From Anaeramoeba flamelloides (taxonomy: Eukaryota > Metamonada > Anaeramoebidae), in the NCBI GenBank assembly GCA_027625915.1, contig JANTQA010000051.1:1798501-1862500 (forward strand): a DNA stretch of 64,000 bases. The letters run 5' to 3'. Of this stretch, positions 34,116 through 44,400 are shown one piece after another. A program made the position numbers and the translations under genes. Under the pieces are notes generated by a model. That model was not told the DNA's origin and did not search any database. It saw only the letters and a program-made list of their open reading frames with translations. How positions within the stretch are numbered: position 1 is the first letter of the stretch; every line of letters begins with the position of its first letter.

Positions 34116-35290
34116 CGGCACTTCCCTAATTTCTAAATTTTTGTTTAGAAATTTCAATAAAGAATCATAATTCTCTTTATCATTAACTAATGATAAAATA
34201 AACAATGATCCTTTATTTTGAATGATCGAGGATATTATTCTTATTTTTTTTTATTAATTTGAATTATTCTTTAATCCAAATTGTTCAGTTTTCTTTATAT
34301 GATGGAAATTCCCATAAAAATGATCGATACCTTCATTCATTTCTAGGTTTAAATATTTTTTACATAAATTTCAAAATTTTGTTTTTATTTTATTCTTATT
34401 ATAAACATACCGATATCTATTTTGGTAATTTTTAATGTTTCTTAATTTTAGTATGGAAGTTGAACACTTCCATTTTAAATATTTTTTGCCATTAGGTTTT
34501 TTTTGATTTGAGAAATTAAAAGAAAATTTATAAAATTTTTTGTTGATTTCTTAAAAAAAAAAAAAAAAAAACATAGGCACTTGCGGGCACTTCACGACAC
34601 TAGAAGACACGAATGTTTGTTTTATTTGTTATTATACCTAATAATTTTAAAATATTCTTTGCATTTCCACCCAGAGTTATCGATTATTAAATTTTCTCTA
34701 AATTGATTAAGATTTGTATCTAATTATTTTAAGTTTTCTACTTCCCAGTTGATATTTTCATTATATTTTTTTGAACATTTTGAATTTTTTGATATATGTT
34801 TCAAAGCCAAGAATTTCTAATTTCTTATTGAGTTTATATCTTCTTTTATAGATTGAAATTCTGACTTGATCTATTTTTGCTTCGGTCATATAGATTATTC
34901 TTGAAGAATGTGGATTTATTTTTAAAAATTTTGTGACTTTTTTATTTATCCAAACACGTATCACATTGAAATCTTTTTGAGTTAAATTAAAAATTACTAA
35001 TCCATAAAATATGAGACTAGTGTACCTTGATTAAAATATTTGCCATTTTACTCCATTAGCTAAATTTTTCTGGTTAAAAATCATTTTGATTTTTTTAAAG
35101 CTATTTTTTACTTTTTCAAAATTTTATTGTAGATGTTTCTCTTTTTCTAGCCAAATTCTAAAATATTTTATTTCTGATAATTGGTTTGGTTTTAAGGTTT
35201 TGTCAATATTTGGATTCATTCCAAATAATTTGACAATGTTATAAATTATTATCAACTTTTTGTCAAATTTTTTAGAAAATTGAATTAAAA
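34116..35290 (-). pseudogene. second, degraded LINE copy interrupted by a hairpin repeat
   Basis: This region is colinear with the LINE at 27431-28901. The 3' part (34116-34483) matches the zinc-knuckle/3' region, including a CCCATAAAAATGATCGA block. The 5' part (34613-35290) keeps a frame (34761-34964) with INKKVTKFLKINPHSSRIIY, then TEAKIDQVRISIYKRRYKL, the same linker as the other copy. The RT catalytic box is not preserved. About 130 bp of unrelated CGTTAGG-family sequence lies between the two parts. Confidence 0.7.
34484..34612. mobile_element. small hairpin-family insertion in the LINE copy
   Basis: It begins with GCCATTAGGTTTTTTTTGAT and ends with an A-run and AGGCACTTGCGGGCACTTC. It shares the TTAGGTTTT and (A)AGTGCC motifs with the repeats at 33640-34115 and 40310-40650, and breaks the colinearity of the LINE around it. 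Its borders are good to a few bases only. Confidence 0.5.
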
Positions 35291-35326
35291 TTAAAAAAAA
35301 AATTGAAAAACATTTTAATATATTAC

Positions 35327-35763
35327 TGTTTGGGAAAAAAGTTGTACACGATTTTAAATTGGGAAAAATTAATAGAAAATGAAAATTAAGATCTATTAAG
35401 AAAAGAAAAAATAAATGATTAAAGACAAAATGGAGGATTCAACACAATAGTAATTGTTTTTTAATACTCTCTTTTGGTTAAGGGTTTTTATTTGATTGAT
35501 CTATTATTAAAAATTTGTTGAAAAAATTTAAATTATTTTTTAAGATCTCCAAAACAACTCATTAATAATTTCGATAATCAAGGGGACTTTAATTTTTTTT
35601 GTTGGTTTGACTGAAAATAAAATAACAGATTTTTATTAAAAGTTAATTTATTTTTTCTTTTATTTGATTTTACTTTTAGTTTTTGTGATTCGACTAAGGT
35701 TGCCAATTAAAAATCGTGTTGGGCTTTTTTTCCCTATTTCACTTATTGTCCCGAATGGTTAAT
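35327..35763. mobile_element. diverged MITE of the AACTGTTGTGG family
   Basis: The left end is ACTGTTTGGGAAAAAAGTTG, then a TTTTAAATTGGGAAAA block. Internal AATTTGTTGAAAAAATTTAA and TTAAGATCTCCAAAACAA match the family. The right end carries CCAATTAAAAATCGTGTTGG and degraded TTTTTTTCCC. It abuts the second LINE copy. Confidence 0.6.
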
Positions 35764-35915
35764 TTGATTATTGTTCTTTATTTCATTTTTATGACTAGAC
35801 TTATAAAAATTGATAAACATTTGAGAAATATTTTATACAATAATCAAATTTGAAAACACCCACTATCAACAGACTCATTCCATTAAAAACTTTCTTCAGC
35901 TGTTAGTGTTGTTTT

Positions 35916-37004
35916 TTACTTCGGTTTATAATATAATTTATCGATCAAACAGACTAGTGAATCTGCAACCAAAAAAAAAGAAAAAAACATCTCCAAACAA
36001 ATCATAAAAACATAAAGGAATTTGATTTTTTACCTTTTGATTTGAATAAAATTGTTAAACGGGCTTCTAGAGGGCCTTTATGCTTATTTTTTAAATCTTT
36101 TAAGCTTGTGTAATCATTATCGTTATCATTATCATTATTAAAAATGTCATCCAGATCATCCAAATTGCTTTTATTTTCATTATTTTGAGGAATCGTTTTT
36201 TGTTCGAAAAAGTTATCTTCAAGATCGTTGTCAATAAAAGTTTCGGCGTTTTTGCTTTGAACAGTTTTAAACTCAGACTCGGAAAATTCCATTAAATTTT
36301 GTGGTTTTGTTCTTTTTTTCTCTTTTTTTTTAGGTTCACTTTGTTCACTTTGTTCATTTTGATCTGAGGACAACAAGAGGTTAAGATTTTCATCAGAATT
36401 AACACAATAAAATTCTCTTGCTTCTTCAAGTTCGTTCGTTAATTCAGTTACCTGTATCAATAAATCTGAGTGATCCTTGAGAGGGGTTTTGTAAAATAGA
36501 TTCAGCAATTTTTTGTGAGTGAGATTTGTTTGATTGCATTCCCAAAACAAAAGAAAAAAAAAGAAAAAGTAAAAGAGAAGAATGATTCGGTTTGGTTGTG
36601 GGGTAGTTAGTAAATGGGTTCATTTGAATTTGGTTTTAAAAAGAAAAAAAAACAGTTTTTTAATCACTTTTTTATCAAATTAATTTCTTTCGTCATTTCT
36701 GGTATATAAAAAAAAATTGAGGATCAAATAAAATACTTTTGAGTTTTTTTGATTCTTTGTTTTATTCTGAAGATTGACTAAATCATTAAGATGGCTTAAG
36801 TATATTTCAGCTTGGTTCATTAATGAAAGTGGCTTTGGTGATGTGGGTAGAACATTTAAAATTTCCCTTGTTGATCGAATTAATGTTTCTGCTTGTCTAA
36901 TTAAAGGAATTAGAAGATTTAATTAGAAAAAGAGAATTAACAGGGGTGTAAACCTTAATTTATGGTTTGAAGTAAAATTACTTTTTGATTTCTTTTTTGT
37001 TCAT
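35916..37004 (-). CDS. hypothetical helical/acidic protein, four exons (~223 aa)
   Basis: I do not recognise the family. Proposed exons are 37004-36982, 36896-36737, 36475-36034 and 35962-35916; all borders are GT-AG and the phases agree. The protein begins MNKKEIKKQAETLIRSTREI, then LNVLPTSPKPLSLMNQAEIY and LSHLNDLVNLQN, likely helical. A helical LLIQVTELTNELEEAREFY segment follows, then a lysine stretch (PKKKEKKRTKPQ) and acidic repeats (DDLDDIFNNDNDNDND). The short last exon gives DSLVCLIDKLYYKPK. The borders of exons 2 and 3 are the weakest: acceptors at 36476 (used here) and after ATACAG near 36449 both keep frame. A different start (ATG at 36540, another frame) also opens a coding-like stretch. 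The coiled-coil look would fit a small subunit of a larger complex. Confidence 0.5.
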
Positions 37005-37250
37005 TCTCTAAAACTTGGAAATAAATAAAAACAATTTGATAAGTTGAAAAAATTCTAAAAAATGAGATTTATGAAATAACGACAAATACTTTCAAATGGT
37101 TTCCAATTCCTGAAAAGTGTGTAAAATTTGTTCTTGTATTTGAATTTTTTATTTTCTCAAAAGTTAAGAGTTCAGGACGATGTTTTTCGTCAAGATAATT
37201 AATTTTTATTCAGAAAAAAAAAAGTCTTGATAATAATTTTAATTGTTATT

Positions 37251-38632
37251 CTTAAGGGAGTAGCTACACCATAAGACCTGATAAAAATTTGAGAGGGGTG
37301 AGATAAGAGTATTTTATTTTCGGGGCGTGTGATAGTAGATTCTCTAAAAATTTTTTTAAAAAAATTATTTGATATTATTTTTTTTTAGTAATGTTAAACA
37401 ATAAAAAAAAGAGATTATATTGATAAAATAGTTTTTTTTTTTATTTTTTTGTTATTAAAATAAACTCAATTCCATTAATTTGGGCACAGTTTATACAATT
37501 GGAAGAATAACAATAACATGATTTACATCCAATCAGGAAGTAATTTTAATTTAACAAACTATTTCATTTTTTGTCTTTTTTGTTTTTGTTTTCTTTTTTT
37601 CAGTTATATAATCGGTTTCGTGAGATCTGGAAATTTTTTATAGAGGGAGGAAAAAAGGTTAGTACGGAGTTTTTTAAATAGAAAAATCCACATACAATTG
37701 GTAGATGGTATCTTACCATTTGATCGATTACCATTGTTGGTGTAATTTCAACAAATCTACCAATATATTATTTGTTCAGCTGGTTTCATTATTTTGGACA
37801 CATCAATTTTTTTTCTTTCGTTTTGATTTTTTGGTTTTTTATTGTTTTCTTATATTTGTATGAAAATGATTACTTAAAAAAACATTAATACTATGTTACT
37901 TAAATGTGGTTTTATATTAGGTTTGGAAAAATATAATAAATTGAGTTTCTGCTTTCCTATTTTTTATTTTCTGATGTGCCCAAATTTTTGGAAGGGAGTT
38001 TAGTTTTTTTTTTTTTTTTTTTTGGGGGGGGATAATTCCATATTCTTAGAATATCACTTATAGCTATTTTTTGGTTTAAACTTTGATAACATATAATCAT
38101 GTTCACTTTCCAATTCAACTAACAAAGTGTTTAAAATCCATAAAAGTAAGGTTTTGGGATAATTATTATTTTTTTGGAATCCTTCTAGCTATTTAAGTCC
38201 CATTTATGTTTCCTTTTATGATTCTCTCAACTGTAATCTTGTTTTTCATTTTAAAAAAAAATCCATTAATACCAAATGTCACTGATAAAAAAATATTTTT
38301 AATTACATAATTTTGTTAGGATTAAAAAAATTCAAAAATGATGAAAAAATAAAAAATGCAAAAAATTAATATCACAATAGAATGTTTAGATAAGGATAAA
38401 AGATAAGTCATTCAACATTCAAAACACTATTTTAAGTAATTCAACTCAACATTCTATTGTGGTAATTTCTTTGAGACTCTAAAAAAAAATTAAAAAAATC
38501 TTATGAAAGGTGTACTTTAAATAATAAAAATCAATGAGTTACAACCAAAGTAAAAAATGTTATTTTCCGATCCTTTTCAGAATTGCAAAAAAGTGAAAAA
38601 TTTTTCTTTACCGTGGCTACTCCCTTAAGAAA
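37251..38632. mobile_element. 1.4-kb TIR element with CTTAAGGGAGTAGC ends
   Basis: The left end CTTAAGGGAGTAGCTACACC is matched by right-end GTGGCTACTCCCTTAAG. Inside, CAATAGAATGTT/AACATTCTATTG form a second inverted pair (about 38378-38389 and 38448-38459), and a G run follows a T run near 38005-38030. Sequences AATTGTTATTC and AATTGTTTATTC sit beside the two ends and may be a decayed target duplication. There is no transposase-like ORF, so the superfamily is unknown. Confidence 0.6.
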
Positions 38633-38699
38633 ATTGTTTATTCATTCCAAAGATGTTTATTTAAAATAAAAGCTTATAATAATAAACCAAATTTTTTAT

Positions 38700-38935
38700 A
38701 AACTTAGTAATAAACATATCTAAAGTTCATTAAAGTAAGGTGTATACATAGAATACTCAACTAGATTGTTTGATAACCGAAAGTAGATCCTTTTTTTAAA
38801 AGAAAATCAAGTTTTATAGAGGTTTGATAAGAGTTTTGGAAAATGGAGTTTTTTTTTCTTGGTTTTTTATCTGATTGAATAGTGTTTTGAACAAGTATAA
38901 TTAGATTCGTCATCATTCTAATAAGTATCTAGAGT
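38700..38935. repeat. copy of the 39480-39720 element interior
   Basis: Shared ordered blocks with 39480-39720 are TTCATTAA...GTG, GAATACTCA, TTGATAAC..AAAGTAGATC, AATCAAGTTTTA and TCATTCTAATAAGTA. These are direct orientation copies about 780 bp apart. Confidence 0.55.
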
Positions 38936-39050
38936 TAAATAATTTTCGAATTTTGATTCGAAGAAAAGAAGAGAAATTATTCAACAATTATATAATAATT
39001 TTCAGAAATATTATAATTTTATAAATCTTTTCTGGGATTATTTTCATATC

Positions 39051-39054
<4 letters not shown>

Positions 39055-39088
<34 letters not shown>
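39055..39088. repeat. TA microsatellite
   Basis: An uninterrupted alternating TA run. Confidence 0.9.
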
Positions 39089-39380
39089 TTTTGTTTGATA
39101 TTTATAACATTTGTGAACATAAAGCCTTAAAAAAATGTTTAAATAACAGTCAAGATTCATCTTTATGGTATTTGAAGTACTTTCCACTGTATATAATTTT
39201 TAAGGTTTTGTTGATCTCTTTTTTTATTCATATTTGAAGTAATTTTTTGTTCTTTGTTCTTTTTTTATTAAGATGAGATAAATTTAGAAAAAAAGTTCGC
39301 AGAACAAATATAATTTATTGGGAGGATGAAAAAAAATATTTTTGTGTTTAGGGAAAAAAAAACAAGAAAATTTTAAATTA

Positions 39381-39842
39381 ACTATTGAGAGAAAAATGTT
39401 GGACACTGAAAAATGGTTTGACACGATTTTTAATTGGGAACATTAGTAAAATTGAAAATCAAATCCTATTTATAACTAATTGAATTTATATAAATCCAGG
39501 TTTAAATGTGATACCGGTTCATTAATAAGTGATGTGTGTGGAATACTCATTTGGATGGTTGATAACTAAAGTAGATCATACTATTTTAACAAAAATCCAA
39601 GTTTTAGTAAATTTTATATTAATTCTGAAAATGGTAATTTTTAAACTTGTTTTAGACTATAAGAGATATGGTTTTGAAAAAGTAGAATTACATTAATCAT
39701 TATTCTAATAAGTAGATTATTGTTATTTTCTTTAGTTATTTCACAAATGATTGAAATTAAAAATCATTTTCAGTAATGTTCAAAATTAAAATTGATGTCC
39801 AACTATTTTTCTGTTTCTAACATTTTTCTCTCAACAGTTAAT
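39381..39842. mobile_element. TIR element with AACTGTTGAGAG ends (variant of the MITE family)
   Basis: The left end TAACTATTGAGAGAAAAATG and the reversed right end TAACTGTTGAGAGAAAAATG pair for about 45 bp and continue into a TTTTTAATTGGGAACATTA block shared with the AACTGTTGTGG family. The interior is different and matches 38700-38935. The element therefore combines family termini with another interior. TA lies at both ends. Confidence 0.65.
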
Positions 39843-40309
39843 ATTTGTTCTTGAACTCTTCAATTTTTAAAGAAAAAATCTGAGTAATATATATATATAT
39901 AGAGAGAGAGAGGGGAGAAGATAGTGGGGGTGAGAGGGGTAAATAAGATATTTTTTTCAAAATATATAATTAGAAAAGGTTTTTAAACAGGTTTGTAATG
40001 CCTTAAAAAAAATCAAAAAAATAAATAAAAATCATCACTAAAAAACTAATAATTTAGATGTAATGAAAGATTTAGATAATATTATATAGAATTGCCCACC
40101 CTCTTAAAATATTCACAAAATTTGAATATATAAATTGAAAAAAAAAAAAACATAGTATATCTAATCTTTTTCAGAAAATAATAATGTATTAATATTTATG
40201 AAAAAATATTCAAAATAATTAATGATCCTTGAGGAAAATAAAAAGATATTTTAAACATTTATAAAATTTAATAATTAAAGTTTTGGAATTTGAGAATTGA
40301 ACTGAAGTG

Positions 40310-40650
40310 CCTTAGAGTACCGTAGTGTGCCTAGGTTTTCTATTTTATTTGTGAAGTGTTCTAGGTTTTTTTTACTTTTTGAAATATACAGAAAATTTTA
40401 ATAAATTTTCGGTTTATTTCTAAAAGTAAAAAAAACCTAACGAAAATCTATCGATTTTCCAAATAAATAGAAAACTCAAGAAAACCTAACTGTGGTTTGT
40501 TTTTTATTTAAGAAATAAAAAGAAAATTCTTGAAAATGCTGTTTTATTTCTCAAATTTCAAAAAATACTAGTAACGCTTTTCCAGGATTTAAAAGAATAG
40601 AGAAAAACTATGGATATTTCTTAATTCTTTTAAATCCTGGAAAACCTAAC
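40310..40650. repeat. hairpin repeat, CGTTAGG family, second copy
   Basis: It starts AAGTGCCTTAGAGTACCGTA, which resembles the reversed right end of the 33640-34115 copy. It contains the same hairpin (CTTTTTGAAATATACAGAAA pairing with TTTCGGTTTATTTCTAAAAG) and CCTAACGAAAATCTATCGAT. A further hairpin pairs TTTTCCAGGATTTAAAAGAA with TTCTTTTAAATCCTGGAAAA. Confidence 0.6.
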
Positions 40651-41433
40651 AGCAATATTTGATAAATTATACCCTCCTCGCAAAATTTCAATAAAAAAAA
40701 AAAATTTAACATTTATAAATCTACAATAATTTTAATAAGAGCAACATTTTTTGTGATAATTAATTTTTTTCCAAGGTTATCCTTCAAATTAAAAAAAAAA
40801 AAAACAACTTTTGTTCATGTGGAAAAAGATTCTTCAATTATTATAACATTTTTTAAAATCTACATCTAAAATAACTCTTTTTATTGAAGATAAGTATTAA
40901 ATTGTGTATTTCTTTATCAATTTGTTGAAGAAAAAAATGGACCGGGTAACAATAATATTTGATTGCTGTTTTCTACAGCCGAGTTAACCTCCTTAAAAAA
41001 TCAACAAATCTTGTAACGATTCAAATATTTACAAAAATTATCCTTATTTAAAAAAAAAAAAAAAAAATCAGGATTGTTTGACTTTGTAAAACTATGTAAT
41101 TCTATCCAATTTTATATTATTGTTCAAGTTTCTCATTTCAAAATTTCCAAAGGCAAATTAAAAAAAAAAAAAATAAATATTAATTGTTAAAAAAAACTTT
41201 ATTTTTAGGATAAATATAATACAAAGAAATTAATTTTCAACATTAATTATTTAGCAATTTTTATCAAATTTTTTTTCTTTGATCAGTAATTTAATAAACA
41301 ATTTACATTAAACAGAAAAAATTGATTTTCTGAAGATAATAATTTTGTTAATATTCTATATGAATTTAATAAAAATAAATAAATAAATAAATAAATGATT
41401 AATTAATTAATTAATTAATGATTGTCACTACTC

Positions 41434-44400
41434 TTAATCTGTTTCTGATGAAAAGTCACTATTAATTTCTGGTGAAGAAAAATTTTCAAAATCTGAAATA
41501 TTTGAGTTTTTGTTAACGTTTGGTGACACGTCCTGGTCTAATACATCTGTTGATTTTGTCTTGTTATTGTCATTTCCATTCGCACTAAATGGGTCATGTT
41601 TACTCTTAATGCCTGATAAATCTTCTATTTCTTTCAATATTTGCAAAGTTTTTGGATAATAATTAGATTTGATATAAAAGGCTACTATTTCTGGTAATAG
41701 GCAGCCCATTATATTGAGGATGATTAATAAATAATAATGGGGGATTTCCGCCAAATGTTCAAAAACTTTATATATGGTTGGGAAGTAGTCGATTAAATTG
41801 GAGTAAGGCCATAAAAAGGCGTAAATACTTATTAAAGAAAAGTAGACCCCAAAGTGGTTTAGCCATGTCCAATATTTGATTCGAATGATATGATCAAAAA
41901 TTGATATAATTATTGCGATTGAACAAATCATTGCGCCCACTGTTCTTAACCCAACTGATTTCCCGTTCGAGTAAAAGGTTGTTGAATAGGAAACAGTTAA
42001 ATAGCAGGAAAAAAATACAAATAATGATTGGAAGATGGCTATCGCGATCCTGGTGATGACCTTTTTCATATTGAAGTAATCGCGTTGGAAATCCTTGTAT
42101 AGCTGTGGGAACTTTTTCAGAATTTTTTCGCTAACGTCCTTTTCGGTGATGCCAATGATAAATGGTGGGAAGACGTTAAAAAGCATATTAAATAAGCTCA
42201 TAAACCAATCATCATATAGAGTTTGGCCTGAAGAGGCACCGAAAAAGGACCACCAAAACTGTGGTAGAATGAAGACTACATTTTTGTAAAATGAATACAA
42301 TACAACTTCTTGTAATCTCAAATAACAGTATCTTCCATGCACACAAATTAACCTTTGCAAATGTTTAAACCGAGCAAGTGAAAAATCGGAAACACGGACA
42401 GCCTGGTTACCCTCTTTACTTACAACACCAATACCAATATTTGCTGTTCTAATCATTGAGACGTCATTTGCGCCATCGCCAATGGCAAGTGTTACCTTTC
42501 GAGAATATTTATGCACCATATCAACAACTTGGGATTTTTGTTTTGGTGTTACTCTCGAAAAGATTACTGATCGGCATTTATTTGTTAATTCAAATAATTT
42601 TTCTTCTTCATATTTTAATAAAACACCCAAAACTTTCCCCGTCATCACAATAACTTTATTGACTTGATCGCTTTTAACGTTAGTCTTCGAACTTTGTTTG
42701 ACATTTTCATCAAAATTCTTAAGATTTATCCCATTTTCAAGATCTATATCATGATGATTATCATCAAGATTATTTTCATCCAAATCATCACTCGGATCAT
42801 AGTCGGAGTCGGTGTCGGACTCGGAACCATACCTAGACAAGCCATTGCCTTTCTTACAAATCTCATTGTAATGGTTGTTAAAGATTTCTAAAATCAGGTC
42901 TTTTTTCCGTTCCTTTATCGAAATTGTTTCATCGATATTGCGAATTAATTTACATGAGTGGCCGACAGATATAGCGGTTCCCGGTTTATCCCCAGTTAGT
43001 AACCAGATGTTTATGCCAGCCTTTAGCAAGTAGTCAATTGTTTCTGGCACACCTGGCTGTAATTTGTCCTCGATGCCAGTTGCACCAAAAAGAATTAACT
43101 CTTTTTCAATTTCTTCACATACTTTGTTAATATTTTCTTCGCGGTTGATAAGAGAGGCCTTTGCCTCATTGTATCGTTGTAACCAATCAGAAAATTCTGA
43201 CTCTTCTAAATAGCGGTAGCCAAATAATAAAGTTCGAAGCCCCTCGCTAGCAAAATTGTTTAAATCATCAAGCGTCTTTTCAAAATCCAAATCGTCATTA
43301 TTTTGAATACCCCTTTGGATGAGCACATTATCAGCGCCTTTACAAATTAGCAATAGTCTTCCGTTTTCATCTCTTGTGATGACAGACATTCTTTTTCGAT
43401 CAGAATTGAATTCCAAAATTGCCTTGATCGGGTAACTCGAAATTTCCCCGTTTTCATAGAGCGTGATACCTGTGGCTCGTTTCCTTTCTAAAAGCACATA
43501 ACCAGCAGCTTTGGCAGTGTAAACCAAGGCCACTTCATCAGGTGATTGCCCATGGTATTCCAATAAATTTACGTCAAGTGTATTTTCTTCAAGTTTGAGA
43601 CAGCTATCTGAATCACTTGAAAATTGCGATTGAGCTTCCTTAATCGTTGTGGATATTTTTATGCTAGAGCCTTTCTCCATTTCGGTGCTTGTGCTTGTGC
43701 TTGTGTCTGTTTCAGTGTCGGTTTCAGTGAGTGTAATTGAATTTGTTTTTGTTTTCGTATTTGTATTTATATTTGTATTTGTATTTGTGTTTGTATTTGA
43801 ATTTGTATTTGTATTTGTTGAAGATAATGGTTTTGCTTGGATCAACATTGATTGGTTTTTATCCGATGTTGTTTGCTTTTTTGAAGATTTCTGGTAATTG
43901 GGATCAATCTTTGATCTTTCTGTGATTCCTTTTTGATCTGTTGTGATACGAGAGACTGGTACAGATGAGCCACGTGATGAAGTTGTTTTGGATCTTTTCA
44001 ATTTTTTTAAATTTGAAGGGAAATCTATTTGTTTAATTTTGGAGATATCCTCTTTGAGGTGCATTTTTATTTGATCAAGTTTTAATTTTTTTCCAAAGTT
44101 TTTCAATTTTCTTGATGCAGTTTGAAATACATTGACAGTTTCTTTTTCGGCATTTTCACCCGGCAAGCCTGGTAATACCGTGTTACATAACGCTAAAGAT
44201 CGAAAAAACATTTGATAATAAAAATCCGAATTCTCTGTCTTGGTATTGGTTTTGTTTTTTTTCTTTTTATTTTTCTTTTTCTTTTTGCTTTCATTTTGAT
44301 TGTTGACTTGGATTATTTGACTTTGTATTTGATCACTTTCGCCATCCTTTGGGTGGCTGTGTACCAAAGAAAATTGGTTCCCATTAATGCTACATGTTTT

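Noticed and set aside
41380-41425. AAATAAATAAAT / TTAATTAATTAA runs as an origin or array
   Set aside because: Simple sequence repeats just beyond the P4-ATPase stop; no spacer structure, and CRISPR arrays are not expected in nuclear DNA.
43649-43925. + strand frames rich in VFVFVF / YLYLYL
   Set aside because: They are the antisense of the T/N repeat in the P4-ATPase exon; hydrophobic repeats arise from the complement of simple sequence.
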